A stretch of 64,000 nt of DNA from Puccinia triticina (GCF_026914185.1 NC_070569.1:5518001-5582000); one strand, 5' to 3'; positions 34,934-48,661 are shown, counted from the first letter of the stretch. Numbers and translations are program-made. The notes: generated from the sequence alone by a model not told the origin.

Positions 34934-36663
34934 CTAAAACGGAAGGGCACTGTACCACCTAGGAGGATGTGCAAATCCAGCGGGGAAAATTATTTGACTC
35001 CAGCGCCATTGTGAAACTAGCGGAAGTGTTTTTCCCAAACCACGGTCCATCCTGTACAAAGATAAATGAATTAGTTTTTCAAACCCGAAGAAAATTATGC
35101 TTATCTTCTGCGGATTTTTTTGGTCTTACCAAAGGTCCAGGCCAGGTTTTCCAAAATACATTAAGAAACCAAAAGTCCAGATAGAGCCCCAAATGCCCTT
35201 AAACCTAATCTTTGTGTGTCTTTCAATCAAGTTCTCCACTGCCATGACTATAGCGCATTCCATGAAGAAAAAGATAATTTGGGGACCTGTTTTCTCCCAA
35301 CTGATACTTGCAATTGCTGGAAAGATATTGTTGAAAAAAAAATCAGGTAAATAATTTCAAACAGCCCTGCTTTGGAATCCAAGTTGGAACCCAGTTGGTC
35401 ATAAATAGGTGAACATTTACCGTATTCGTGCATCAGGCCGCTTAGAAACATCGCACCCATCAAACCTGACAACTTCTGGACTTGTTTTCCAAACCCTAGC
35501 ATAGCTGCGAGTTTGAATGCAGGCAATGCTCCACAATAGGTTAGATCTCGACGGAACAATGCGTGCCAGCCTCTTCCCCAAAATTCACTCATGCTCTTGC
35601 TCTCCCAAGGGTTTGAGAATAAAGGAGGATATCTTCTAGGGTTGAAAGATTCTTCTGGTGCCCAGTTGACAGGCAAGAAACGTCTTCCATAGGTGTAAAG
35701 AAGAAACTCGAAAAGATTCATGCCCGCAGCCGCAATCTCTAGTGCGGTCCACATGCATGCGCCGATACAGAATGAGGTGCCATAACCCGCAAAAAATTTG
35801 ATGACAGAGGATTCCGACAAGCCAGTTATATCCTTGATAATTCCGTAAAACCCTTGGGGGTGGTGGAAGGCGCAGGTGGCGAGAGCCCAGCACAATGTTC
35901 CGTAGGCGTGTAAGACGATGACCCGGCCAAATGTTTCCCGAAGAAGGAAAGTAGTTAACGATATTGGTTTACGGAATGTGACAATTGAGGGATGAGGGGC
36001 CCATTGGCATTCGAGCCCACGAGGACTGTTTAGAAAATTCTAAGAATTAGGAGCTGTGGACTATCATACTAGTGATGAAAATCCCAGAACGTACCTGAAT
36101 AGAAGCCAGAGCACGAACCGCACCAGTTCACCAGTCGATGGCCTCGTGAGATCGCTTTTCTTGGCCGGAGAGTTTCTGACGTTTGATTCGGCATCATCCT
36201 TCATGCTCGTGGTTTTCCTTTCACCGTCGGTGTCTTCTTGATTGCTAGTGCGTTTCCTTACTGATGTGATTCCGGCGGATTGAGCTTTCACCGAGTCTTC
36301 GGCGGCAACACTAGTGTCGTTTTCTCCGCGGCTCGGTTCGACTTCCCCATGCTCACATTTGGGTCCTAAAACTGCACCTTCATGCAGCCCATACTGGAAC
36401 GCCAGACAGGTTGCATGGAAGGTGACCAGAGAGACCACGCTAAAGTTGATCATCATCGAATCTTCGAGCGGTAGCCATTTGCGCATGGGTACGGTCACGA
36501 AAGCCATTATCACCGCGATTGGAATAAGTGATCTCCTGACCAAAGATGAGTGCGCATTTTGTTGATAATAAGGATGCAATAGGGCTGCTTGGATAGCCAA
36601 TGGGATTATAAGGCCCGCATGTCCGAGCAGCTTTGGGTGGGCAAGATATTCAAAAAAAGGCAT
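34934..36663 (-). CDS. wax synthase-like MBOAT acyltransferase
   Basis: Multi-pass membrane O-acyltransferase of the fungal wax-synthase-domain group, with acyl acceptor unknown. The ATG at 36663 gives MPFFEYLAHPKLLGHAGLII. Exon 1 has several membrane spans and a long hydrophilic loop rich in Ser/Glu/Lys (residues about 105-185). The middle exon has TFLLRETFGRVIVLHAYGTL and the diagnostic SMSEFWGRGWHALFRRDLTY, then AMFLSGLMHEYG, whose histidine is the expected catalytic residue. After a GTAAAT donor the next exon reads AIASISWEKTGPQIIFFFME, then GSIWTFGFLMYFGKPGLDLW. The final exon reads MDRGLGKTLPLVSQWRWSQI...HPPRWYSALPF, stop at 34934. Phases agree at the joins examined. Start chosen at the first ATG (an upstream in-frame GTG is not used). 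Confidence 0.8.
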
Positions 36664-39239
36664 GTTCACTCGAGTGTAAATGTAGCGGGAGAGAATTGCT
36701 GGAAGAGCAGTTTGCTATCCAGTGGTATTTATTAACTCTCAGAATTTATAACCCGTGCTCCAAACCACAGCCTCTCAAGGCTCAGGTTCGTAAAAGTGTC
36801 AAAATCAGCCGAGCCCGTCCACCCAATGACAAAACGTTCAGGTGCTTTGAGCGTTGAATTGTGGCCTTCAGGAGATTCCAACTGTTTTTTATCACCTCAC
36901 GCGCTGAAAGGAGTACATGTTGGACTTCTGCTTCCACACTGCGAATCAGTGATGATAGACTTTATGTAAGGTACGTCTGAGCCGTTCTTGCCACGCAATC
37001 AGCCGGACCGACCACCGGTGGGACCGACAGTTTCTCTCAGAATGCATACACTGGCTACTAATGTACTATTTTGATCACACATTCATTTGTACGGTGATAA
37101 GCATCATCACAGCTAGCAGCGGGACTCGATCTCTTTCGGGAGCCAATCCTGCCGCTGAAGCCGTCTATGTACCACTGATATGTAACGTCCTTACTTCGGG
37201 AAGCGGGCATGCCTCCGATACTCCGTTCGCGAGTATTGAGAGGAGCTAATTGATGGACCCCGTTGCCCAGGAGTGAAAAGTTCCGATCAGGTGAATACCT
37301 GGTATGTCATTTTTCTGACGGAAACATTCACGAGGAGTCATGGCTTAAGGGTCGCCAGGAAAAAGTCGCCTGTTTACGAAAGACCGTTGGAAATGAGGGG
37401 CAGCAAGAGAGGCTGATCAGGCCACGTCGGTTTGCATTCGTAAATCGTTGTCGCGGAGTACTTGCAGGCCCTTCCCAGTTTTCTCCCCCAGTTCGGCGAG
37501 CTCCTGATCTTACCATCTTTAACCAACCGACCCAGCCCTTTGGTCCCGGTGGGTACATTACATATTTACATGTTTATCTTAAAACAAGATAACGCATACC
37601 CCGACCCTGGAATGAGTGCCAAGCCTACCCGGACTCATCTACAACCAGGTATGTAGGCTGGCAGTGCAGATTGCATGGCAATCCACTGATTTATTTGTGA
37701 TCGTAGATAGACCATAGCGCACTCAAGAGCCTTCAACCTTCACCGATAGTGGCACCCATATCTCCCTCCAAGAATCCATGTAGAAAATTATCTCACTTCA
37801 GCGCCGGCGTCTTCGTGATGAGTTTAACTTTCATCTAGACATAATCCCGAATTACTCTCATCTCAGTGCCTATAGCCAATACTCCACCAACTCACCCCCC
37901 TTTTTGGATTGGGCGATCCGTTCTCCATAAATATGTCGCAACCCTTTCAACTTTCCGGAAGACCCTTCCAAACCCCTTAAATCACAATGCACCACTAGTA
38001 CCTTTCAACCAGGGCAGCCCCTCTGACGAATTTACAGCTAAGCACGCTCAGTGGTGCATATCCCCCTAGTAGGAAATCATACCCTACGTTATGTCTAATT
38101 CGGGGGTCAGCTCTCTGGTTCGATTGGGCCACTGGTAGATCATTAAGCTTTTGTCATATCAGCCGTTCCGTAGAATATCACTACGCCGACGATGTGCTCA
38201 GGCAAAGCCCGTTGTAGGAACATGCGACTCGGGCCATGTCATTGTTAAAACCTCCTTTCTATTATTTGGTAGGTCGTAGAGGGTTGGATGGTGAAAGGAA
38301 AGAAAACACAATGCAGTCAAGATGATCAAATCACACCTTTCTGTATTCGTTAACTCAGGAGAAATAAGCTACAACACTATTACAGTTGTGATACATATCT
38401 GGTCTAACCATGAGGAAAATGGCCCTGTCGAACCCTCGCGAAGGGCACAAACCATCATACAAGAGAGAGGCGTTGTCCATAAGTCTCCAAGAAAACGAGC
38501 TGATCCTTGTTGAGCATTGCTTTGCTTGAAGACCAGACAACTTACAAGGCGAATAATTATGTAGCGCAGCTCGGTCGGTGTGTTGGCAATATTATCTATT
38601 TCTCTTGCCCTCTGTGCTATTTATCTCTCCTACGGCATTTTCGAGGCGGTGCGCTTATCACGAGTGAACCAAGACTAGACTTGTTGACCCTACTTCTCTG
38701 CTACCACACAAGTTTCCTTACGTACGTTATCCTCCGCCATACCTCAAGGGCCGATAATCCATTGGCATCAGCCGGCTTTAAAATCCTGCTAGCGAGTGCT
38801 AAAGTCTATATCGGCCAAATACGGCGAATAATTGATCGTGACACTACACCTCTTCCTTGGCTTGGAGCAGATAGGGCGTTGTGTCGTCGTGTAAAAGGTT
38901 CCCTTCAGCATCTCGTCTGGCTGGGAAAAAACTCTTCATCCTCTCTATCCCAACCATCCCGCCCTCAATCGCACATCCTATCTGGGCCAATAGTATTTAT
39001 TGCAGCCGACAACCACCTTTGGTTTTACCCCCTTCCTCTCCAAGCCCATTCCCTCCAATTTTCCTCAGCCATACATACTTTGGACAGTCAACCGAGAAGT
39101 ATTGGCGGTTTCAACTATAATTTTCATGGAATCACCATATCCTTCTGGCGCACCCAGGGATCATCGCTGTTAATTTTTTTTACTCCTAGCTTAGAGTCCA
39201 ACGCGGGGAGCTGTTTTCAGTAGTTTCGCATTCTCGAAG
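36664..39239. other. intergenic, probable 5' region of the RRM gene
   Basis: 2.6 kb without a supported gene. A long frame at 38507-39223 is open for 238 codons but has a non-ATG start and no recognisable motif, so it may be leader or chance. CT-rich stretches occur at 38930-39110. Confidence 0.4.
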
Positions 39240-41417
39240 ATGCTGGACCAGTTATTCCTTCATCTCGCCCAATACGCCGACGAGATCAAGAATTCCTCAA
39301 ACCCATCCATTGAATGTCTTTTGTTCAAGAGTCTTGAGAAGATTCAAATCTCTCAAACCAATGAACCCAGTCTGACGGCGGAATATCGCACCTCATCCCA
39401 CATCGATTTCTCTCCTCCCATCGCCTCGAATTCCACTCAGGGAGACTATTCGTCTTCAAAATTCTCAACTGAGGGGCTCGATCCTGTGGATTGTTTACGG
39501 TATTCATCCGAATTCCACTTTCCCCAAGACTCCCCCGAATCCACCTCTTCGGTATGTTGGTCTGGTACTTGAGAGATTTGGATAGTTACGTATTTACGTA
39601 CGCTGACTGGAGGCTTGCAAGCAGCCTTCCTTGTTCCCATTCGACTTTGCCCATGATGCAAACGAATGCGATTCGGTTGGCTCGCCCGCAGGGTCTTCGG
39701 TCTTTGCAAGTTCGGAGGAAACAGACCCTTTCTGCATCTCAAGTCCGGAACATTCGAGAGTGTCATCCGACAACGGGGGAGCTGAATGGGCGAGTCAGTT
39801 TAAATCGTTCAATCCGTTTGCGGATCCTTTGTTCTACCTTCCGTATCGTCCGATGGGAGACAGTATTGGGCACGCGATGCGCTTCTCTCGCATATGGGAG
39901 CTTCCTCACAGCCGAATGGTCATGAGCAACGGGCGCGAAGCCGATTGGATGCCACCGAATCACAAGTTTTTATCGGCAGAGCCTACTTCAAGAATCCCGA
40001 GCATGGATGCCGCCGGGATAATCCCGCCGACCAATGTGTTTGTTGCCAACTTTCCATCACACTGGAGCAAAAGCGACCTTTGGGACCTTTTTGAAGGAAT
40101 TCCAGTGACCACTGTTAGGGTTTTTCTTTATTTCATCTTCTGGATTTTTTTCGCTGCATGGCCCCGATCACTAAGTTTATAATCACTCTAGGTTCATGTC
40201 CTACCCGAAAAGCGGGGTTCCAATGAAGAATCGATATATGGAGGTACTGGTTTTGTAAAGTAAATGACCAGTTCTTTATTATACTTATCAGTAATATATA
40301 ATAACATTTTTTCTTTCAATAGTATCACCCGGGCCAGTGATGCCCACGCCCTGCTAGCCATGCTCGATAAGAAGATATGGCTGATTGATGGGAGTGCCTT
40401 GAAGTTTCGTTTGGCGAATTCATGTCCGCCGACTGAGTAAGTACACAGCTCTCATTAGCGGTATAGTACTTAATTCCAAACGGGGTCGCTGATTTTTTTT
40501 GGGGGGGGTTTCTGTAATGCAAGGCCGATGAAACCCCCCGTCCACAAGAAGAACCGGACAGTTAGGCGGCATCAGCATAAAGTAATTGGTAAGCATACTT
40601 CTTAAAGCTATAAGGAGAATTCATTTTAGTAAGTCATGGCGGCAGACTGACCGGCTGGCTGCATGCGTTTCCTTTCATGATAGACCGGTTGAGGGCAGAA
40701 CAAACGGTGGGCAACAAGCAACTCGCGTGCTGTGACCGACATCAACTGGTTGTCTAGTTCGTAGATTCCGTCTGCTTCTCCACACTTGAGAGCTCCGTAA
40801 ATGTGTTAATCTTGGTTTTCTTTCCGCACAACAGTCAAAACATCTCTTCAAGGAAGACTGCGCCGGCCTTATCGGTGGTCCACGGCAGCCGGCAGCGCAA
40901 CACTCAATTCGTCTGCAATGCTTCTGAAAACAGCTTGGCCAAAAGCGGAGCTCCGAGACCATTTCTGGAGTTCCTAAAGTCTTATCTCAACCGGCGAAAC
41001 AACTATAATTCGCAGCAGATTTTGGCATCCTCGTTCATGAAGCAAAACCCGGCGAAAGGTCTTTCGCCAGTTCCCCTGCTGCAGGTGGCTTCCAAGCCGG
41101 TGGATCACGAAAGATCCGTGGTTAACAAAACTGATACGAAGCCTATTATGTCAGCGCCCTCCGTCACTTACTTCGGTGGGGTGGACATCCCGCGGCGTAT
41201 AGACTTCGTCCCTCAAACAATCGCTTACGCGCCCTCCGCCACCTATTACGCATGGGCCCCGGATGCCCATGCAAATATCCCAGTGTACATCCCAGCAAAT
41301 GTACCTTCTCTCTCACTTCGTTGGATACCAACGAATTCCCCATATTCTCCAGCTCCGTTCTCTCAGCTGCCTCAAGGACGGGAACCTTCCGCCGTATTTT
41401 TTCCTCGAATGAGATGA
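39240..41417 (+). CDS. RRM-domain RNA-binding protein
   Basis: Probable RNA-binding regulator. The ATG at 39240 starts MLDQLFLHLAQYADEIKNSS. Ser-rich sequence follows to TSS|GTATGT, and exon 2 continues PSLFPFDFAHDANECDS. One RRM-like domain is visible: RNP2 TNVFVANFPSHWSKSDLWDL, then after an intron VHVLPEKRGSNEESIYGG, RNP1-like TGFVN joined across GTAAAT...AATAG to ITRASDAHALLAMLDKKIWL and IDGSALKFRLANS. A downstream exon reads RPMKPPVHKKNRTVRRHQHK. The last exon (about 40833-41417) is a Pro/Tyr/Ala-rich tail (YFGGVDIPRRIDFVPQTIAY) ending PSAVFFPRMR. RNP1 lacks the usual aromatic pair, so RNA affinity may be weak or altered. No orthologue name is offered. Confidence 0.65.
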
Positions 41418-42851
41418 GCTGATTTGAGAGGTTGTAAGTAAAAAGGCAAAAAAAAGAACATCAATTTTACTTCTCCATCCAACGTTCCAATACCTTTTCT
41501 CTCGATCTCTCGTCCATAGGTAGTCGTCAATTTTCCTTCAGTGCCCTGCCGAGTATTTTCAGTTCCTGGCTTCTTGAATATTTTGTCTTCAAACTCAGAT
41601 ACATGAAAATAAGTGCGATAAATGTGTGTATATAGACAATGATGTGTACAAATAAGACATGTCTCTGCTTCCGACTGCTTGCTATTTGTATTTTCTATCT
41701 GTTATTCCCACTCAGTCCTGTTTCTTCTTCCTGGTAGCTATACTGGCTGGAAGCCAGATAGGTTTTCGAATCCCTGCATGATCACAAAATGAAATAAAAT
41801 ATGATAAAAACAGCATTGGAGTTGCCTACGTGAGCCGGGCTATTGGGTTGACACTATAGGCTGCACAGCACACCAGAACCAAAAAAATTGTATCATAAAT
41901 TTTATACACCTGAATCCCAGCCAGTGGAAGTTCAGTTATTTGAATTCATCAGCATGTTTCAAGATGAAATGAGATTTCTATTACTTTAGCTCTTGGCTAA
42001 TATAGCACATATCAGCATTACTTGTGAGATTTTATTGAGGCTTTTATGAAAGGTGGAAGGAGGAGAGGATACAGTTATACTGGATCATCTTTCAAGTGAT
42101 GTAGATTCAGACATTCAAAATCCAATGGGGAAGTATTTTTTATGGCAAAGTGAAAGTGATAATTCAGAAAAAGAACCCATGTTTTTTCTTCTTCTTTTGA
42201 TTATAGGTTGTTTTGAAAAGACTTGGTACAAGGAGTGAGAATTGAATCTGCTTTAATCAGATATTCAGTGTTAAACAATAAATAAAGGCGTTCAAAGTTG
42301 AAATGATGAAATCATAGAACTTCTGAGTGAAGGTACCATTTTCCTACATACTTAGAAATTCAATGATGTTTTTTTTCATCCCAAAAGTTTATGATTCCAT
42401 GAATCTAATCATGCAAGTCAACTTTGAACCCCAGGCCCTAAATGGTTAAGAGTTAGATCTGGATGCAAGCGTTGAAAAATGACTACACAAGTATGTACTC
42501 TTATAATTGGATAGAAGAAGGTGTGCTGGATGTACAAGTTGTGTGGCTGCATCGAGAGTTGGTAATTGAGCAGTGAAGAGAGCCAGCCAGGATTTGGGGA
42601 TGTGAGTTTTGGGTGGGTGATCGTCGGGAGGGGGCTACGAGGCTCAAGCGGGCCTGGGTGGGAGAACTTGGCCGGTTGGAGTGGGCGGTGTTCGGCCATC
42701 TTCACTCGTTACCAACTCACTCACTCACCCACTCACTCCCAGTCTTTCATTAAACAACAACCCCCTCCCCCAAAAACAGAAGAACAACACCCAAGCAAGC
42801 AAGCAAGCAGCAGCACGAACGAGCGAACGAGCGAACGAACGAACGAACACC
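41418..42851. other. intergenic between RRM gene and RAX2
   Basis: 3' region of the RRM gene and 5' region of RAX2. A 61-codon frame at 42053-42238 (acidic, then hydrophobic) has no supporting context. Just before RAX2 there are short direct repeats (AAGCAAGCAAGCAAGC, GAACGAGCGAACGAACGAAC, CTCACTCACTCACCC), probably in the 5' leader. Confidence 0.4.
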
Positions 42852-45800
42852 ATGCTCAGCGGAATACTGCTGCTGCTGCTCCCACTCATAGCAGCCATGC
42901 CATCGATCGACTGGTCGGCCCTCGGGCCAGTCTCACTGCTCGGCTCATTCTCAACACTCTCCTTCCACAACCCAGCCAGAACAAACAACACCATCATCAA
43001 CTCAAAACAGGCCATCCTACTCTCCCATCCCATCGAGCAGCACCAGCAGTCAGAACCAACCATCATCGCATCCACCAACATCGGCGGGGCGATACACGCC
43101 ATCTGTTTAACAAAGTCAAACCAACTCATCATCGGAGGCCGATTCGACGCTCTCAACTCAACCAGCGCAACCAGCAACATCGCCATCTACAATCCCCAAT
43201 CCCACACCCTCCAGCCCCTCTCAAACTCATCCTCAATCCAGGGCAGCGTATATGCTATCGACTGTCTCAACGACGACCAGATCTGGATCGCAGGCCAGTT
43301 CCAAAACCCAGTCTCAAACGACCAGATACCCAACCTCGTCAGCTACTCAGCCAAGACCCACACCTTCCAATCACCCAACGCTCTCAACCTGCCCGACTTC
43401 AACGGCCCCATCTACTCGCTCGACCATCTCATCAGCCCTGCAGGCGAAAGCCTCATCATCGGCGGTCAATTCTCAATCCCAATCAACACCAACAACCCAC
43501 AGCAACAGTCTACCTCATCATCCACCCCTCTTCAATCACTCGGCTCATCACTCGCCCCCATCCCACTCTCAAACCAAGCCACCTGGTCTGCTTCCCCAGA
43601 GAGCGCCAACCAAGACTACAGGGACCCCCAAGCCATCTTCTGTCCTCAAACCCCAGATGGCCCCCGTAGCAGCTGGGAACTCGATCACAACTTCGACAAC
43701 GGTGCCTTGACCATCAACCTCGGCACATCCGTCCCAGTAGGCGGAATCAGACTCGGCAACTCATTTGCCAACGGCGGTGGCACCGCTGGCTTCCAGTTCG
43801 TCCACTTTCACTCTCTTCTCTTCTACCACACCCCGCACACTCACACATCCTCTCCTTCAGTCTGGTTTCTCTTCCAGATGATCAAGTCTTAAACCTAACC
43901 TTCATCAACCCAATCACCAACCAACTCGACAGCTGCACAACCAACTGCACCCTTTCCCGTGACCTCAACATACCCTTCCAAGACTATCTCTTCCCTCCTA
44001 ATACTGCCGTCAACGGCGTCCAACTTGTCATCACCTCCAAGTTTGGTAACGTGGCTGGTCTTCACTTACTCCAACTACTCTCTCAGGGTAACACAGCATA
44101 TGCGGTCGACCAACTCAACAGCGGCCGCACCTGCCAAACCGGTCTCGGTGCTGCCGGCCAGAATACCGTCAAGACCACCGGGAACTGGAACTCCGCCAAG
44201 GCCAACACCAACCTGCCCGGGACCGTTCAACCCGTCCTGACTGCCTCCGTCCCCCCCGGAACGACCCCGGACCGAGCACCCACTCTGACCTGGACCATGT
44301 GGGTCCCACAATCTGGCCACTACGAGCTCGTCCTCCAAACACCAGGATGTGCGGCCATGGGCGATTGTGCCTCGCGTACCACGCTTGCCGCCACCACCTC
44401 GCTGGTCGATGGCCCAGCCCTCCGGACCATCGTCGATACCCGAAGTCCTAACGATACCTCGACAACACTCTACAACGGTACTCTCACCGATATCCCATCC
44501 GGGGGAGGTGATGTGACGGTGACCATTCGCTTAGCCGATACCGTCTCGGGCTCCTCCCCAGTGACGATGGTCGCCAACCAACTCGTTCTTCGCTCCAACC
44601 CTCTTCGCTCCCACCTCCCTGGAGTCCGATCCAACGGTGTTTACGAACACGTCATTGCTGGCAAAGGTGCCTTTGGCGATGGCTCCACCCTGGCCCCTGC
44701 CCCGGGAGGAGGAGGAGGCGATCTCAAAGAAACGCTCACTGCGGTCGATCAACTTGGCCTGCGTCTACGTCCTGACTCGGCCGTCCGCTCAGTCATCGGT
44801 GATGACCACCTCCTCTTCATCGCTGGTAACCGGCTATCCGTCGTGAATGGCACCTCTGCCGTAGCCACGACGACGATGGCGCTCGTGCCCAATGGCGGCT
44901 TGAACGGCGCGGTAAATGTCCTGTTGACTGCGAACGGCGTGCTCTATGCCGGTGGTAACTTCACCGCGACCGCGGATGGTGCCGTCAAAGGATTGGATGG
45001 ACTCGCATGTTGGAAGTATGGTGCATCGAGCACCCGATGGGAGTCGTTCTCCGATCCGGGATCGACGGTCGGCTTCCCAGTCCAAGCCTTCCAATTGGCT
45101 GGTGATTTCTTGTACGTCTTTGGACGCTCGACCGACATTGGCGGCCGAGCCCTCGGCATTTTCAATACACGGAGCGCCAGCTGGGTCCCCTCTACCGTGG
45201 GAGTTTACTTTGGGCAGCTCACGGCAGCGGCGACTCGTGCTGGCGACCACCCGATGCTCTATCTGGCTGGGAACTTGGATGCGATGGGCTCGTTTGAGGC
45301 ACCATCGGGTGCATTGCTCTCCACCGGCTCCGGGGGTACGCCATCCCTAAGTGGACTAAATTTCCAGATGAACCAGCTCGCCAGTCAAGCCGAAGGGCTT
45401 GCCTTCCGTGCCAAGACTCAAAACAACCTGGCCACCGAATCTGTTGTCGTCTCTAACTCAACCGCCCTCTCAACTCGCTCCCTCCGCCAGTCCATCCAAC
45501 GCAGACAGGCCCCAGTGACCAATAGCAATCTGAACGTATCGCTGCCCTACGCCTTGACAGGTACCAACGGTCCTACGATTCTGACTGGGGCGTTTTACAA
45601 GGATCGCCAACTGATCATCGGGGGCAGGTTTGTCAGCGGCAACTCGGTCTCGAATGTGGGAATCTACGACCTGTCAGCCTCGGAGCTGCGGCCGCTGAAC
45701 GGAAGTCAACTGCTGGACGGGGCGGTACTGTCGATCAAGATTGTGAATGATGTGGCCTGGATCGGTGGGCTGTTTGTGTCGCCGAGTGGGAAGAACGGCT

Positions 45801-47593
45801 TGGACACGTACAACCTGACGTCGGGCAAATGGGCGACGGAGACGATGGCAGGGGTGGGAGCGTACCCTTCGACTAACGTGTCGGTGCGGACCATCAAGAG
45901 TCGGTCGGGCGGGGATGTGGTGGTGGGTGGACGTTTCCAGCGGGTGGGCAGTCTGTCATGCCAGTCGATCTGTCTGTGGTCGGGACCGAACAACCAGTGG
46001 TACAGTCTGGGCAACGGGCTCAAGGGGGTGGTCAATGCGCTCGAATTAGTGGGCAAGGCGCAGGACAAGCTGATCGCCGTTGGGCGCTTCGAGCTCAACC
46101 AGACCGTGCAGGACGTCGGGGTGGCCCGCTGGGTGCTGGACTCGGCCACGCCGCTGTGGACCCCGTTAGGCTCGCAGGAGCGGATCCCGGGTACCGTGCG
46201 GACGATGGCGGTCGGCGAGCTGGCGCATGAGGAGCCGGACGGCATGTTCATTGCGGGCCAGCGGGCCGCGGGAGACTCGTTTCTGATGCGCTGGCAGGGC
46301 GACGACTGGGCGGCCGTCTCCGGGCTCGACCCGGCCTCGCAGATCGAGCACATCGCCTTCGTCCCCATCCGTAACCCCAGCACATCCATCAACACTCTCA
46401 ATGGCATCAAGAACGATCGCATGCTGCTCGTCTCCGGTTGGATCATCCTCCAGGACAACTCCCCTATCAAACTCGCTGCCGTCCTCTACGACGGTCAATC
46501 TTGGTTCCCCTACCTTTCGGCCGCTGATTATAATAGCCAACCGGGGATCTTGGGCAGGATGGTCACGGCTAGTGAAGGCTTCAAGAGCACTCTTAGACGT
46601 ACATCCCATCCTTCCCACGTATATATCTTACCAACGTACTAACTTTCTTTCTTTTTTGTTCTTTTAGGTATCCATTCGGTTGTCCAAGTGATCTTTATCA
46701 GCATGTCAATTGCGTTAGGGATCGTGTTGATAGGGGTATTGATTGGTTTCCTGATCGGCTACAAGAAGCGAGCGGCGGCGAACCGGAAGACGATGTATGG
46801 GGTGGACAGGACGCTCGGCGGGGGGCCGGGGGGGCTGGATGAGGAAGACGAGTCGGAGGGCGATGGGCCGGTGGTCCGTCGGAGTGCGGTCCCAGGAGGG
46901 GCGGCAGACACCGGCAGCCGCCGGTCGAGCGGCAGCGGCATCGAGACCCGCCGCGCCCGGCGGCCCACTTCCCTCTTGGCCACGATTGACGCCGCGACGG
47001 CAGCGATGACGGAGCGCATGCAGAGCCGGAAAACCGTGGACCCTTCTTCCGAGGACCATAAACGAGACGCACTCGACGACGACGACGACTCGTCGGAGGA
47101 CGATGGGATCCCGGACCTCGCCAACGAGAAGATCCAGCCCGCCGTCTTCCCGCCCTCCCCCATCGGCCCCGATAACGACCACCAACCCGGGTCCCCTCGC
47201 TCGCCTGACCACGACCTCGATGATGGCGACCACCTCGGGCTGTTGGCCGAGACGGACGTCCGGCGCGCTCGTTGGTCGTTCGACCCCCAACTCGTTCAGT
47301 CTTCCTCCCCTCCCTCCTTCCTTCCTCTCCTGCCAGGATCAGTCTCTCTAACTTTTTCTTTCTGGTTGTTTTATTTTGCAGCCGGGTGAGATCGCGGTCG
47401 CGGCGGGCGAGTCGGTCGAGGTCCGGGACCGAAGTAACCAGGAATGGTGGTCAGTATTTCCTTCCCTTTCCCTGTTTTCCTCCACTCGAAGTGTTGATGA
47501 TTGATCCCGGGGGCTTCGTTTGGTCGTTATGATAGGCTGGTTCGCAGAGCCGACGGGGTCGAGGGCGTCGTTCCTGCCGACTGGTTCTTGTGA
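42852..47593 (+). CDS. RAX2: RAX2 cortical polarity protein with C-terminal SH3 domain
   Basis: Type I membrane landmark protein for bud-site or polarity selection. Five exons: 42852-43795, 43861-46598, 46668-47293, 47382-47449 and 47536-47593, with phases that agree throughout (4434 nt, 1477 residues). A signal peptide MLSGILLLLLPLIAA is followed by a very long ectodomain of repeated Rax2-type strands (TKSNQLIIGGRFDALNST, NDDQIWIAGQFQNP, LIIGGRFVSGNSVSNVGIYD) typical of a beta-propeller. A single membrane span at about residues 1233-1257 (VIFISMSIALGIVLIGVLIG) is followed by basic KKRAAANRK. The cytosolic tail is acidic/Ser/Arg-rich. Its last 50 residues, assembled over three exons, form an SH3 domain (ARWSFDPQLPGEIAVAAGES, VEVRDRSNQEWWLVRRADGV, EGVVPADWFL). 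Codon use is GC-rich compared with the flanks. Confidence 0.9.
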
Positions 47594-48652
47594 CCTTTCC
47601 AAGTCTTTCTCCTTCCCTCACTCTCACTCTCACTGAGTAACCCAACTCAGCTATATCAATAACTTCTTCTTTCCTTCCTCTCTTTCTCTCTCTCATTTTA
47701 GCTTTAACTTATGTGCTGGGAAGTCCTTCTTTTGAGGTATCATATATATATATATATATATATATGTATATCTTTTGTTTAAAAAGAACTCTTTTTTCAA
47801 AATCCTCTTTTCTTGTTCTCTTCGTTCCTGCTGTCTTTGCTTTGCTTTTTTTTTGTCTGGCTTAGTTCATTAATTCATGCACTGGATAACTTCTCTTTCT
47901 TCTTTTCCTTTCTTTCTTTCTTTTTTTTGAGTCGTTTCGGGAAATATGTGGTTTGTTTTGTTTTTGGTTTTGGTTTCAACCGGTTTCGATCCGAACATGT
48001 GTGTTATTTTTGTTTTTGTTTGGAGGTGTTTTTGCTTTTTTCTTTCTTTGCTCGCGATGGATCAATTTCGTTTTGTTTCTTATAATTTGCTGAAAACACA
48101 CACAAAAAACAAAAACAAAAAACATACACAAATCGGTACTTTTTCTTGGTAGTTTCTTTGTCGATTGAGAGCATCTGTGGATGGCCGGATATTGGTGTAG
48201 TTGTTTTACACGGCCACGTTGGGGGAGCCCATTATCACTTTACAAATCTTAATCAAATAACATTTATCCCATGCCAGTGCAAAGCACCAGGTTGCTCCTA
48301 CCACAACTGGACCGGCAGTCCCAACGGCTATAAAGTCTGTCCGCCGCCGCTATCTCTCATACTCCCCCCCCCCCCCTTCATGGCTTCCTTCACTTGGTCT
48401 TCCAGCTTGAGCACCTCTCCTAGGAGGGGTGTCTTGCTTGGTGAACGATTCTCGTTCTCTTGTTATACAAAATATTGCCATGTGCTTGGTTTTCAAGTCC
48501 CCGGCTGTGTGTCCTTGTAGCAGGAAGCCGGGCGACCGGCGACCGGCGCCCAGGTCCCTGGAAAGATTTGGAGTGTGTTTTGTTGTGCTCTACCGTTTTA
48601 AGTTGTGCTCCATGACAGAGATATAACGCCGGAGATTTTTTGAGTGAGGTCA
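47594..48652. other. 3' region of RAX2 and intergenic DNA
   Basis: T-rich sequence with a perfect (AT)n microsatellite at 47742-47765 and A-rich repeats at 48095-48130. A C-run occurs at 48366-48377. No gene seen. Confidence 0.5.
47742..47765. repeat. (AT)n microsatellite
   Basis: Twelve uninterrupted AT dinucleotides, continuing imperfectly as GTATAT. Confidence 0.9.
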
Positions 48653-48661
48653 TATGCGGAG

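Noticed and set aside
38507..39223. 238-codon open frame upstream of the RRM gene
   Set aside because: Non-ATG start, no domain, no clear splice to the RRM frame; kept only as a possible leader.
42681..42851. N-terminal extension of RAX2 upstream of MLSGILLLLL
   Set aside because: It would bury the signal peptide and consists of simple-sequence leader; the ATG at 42852 gives a proper secretory start.
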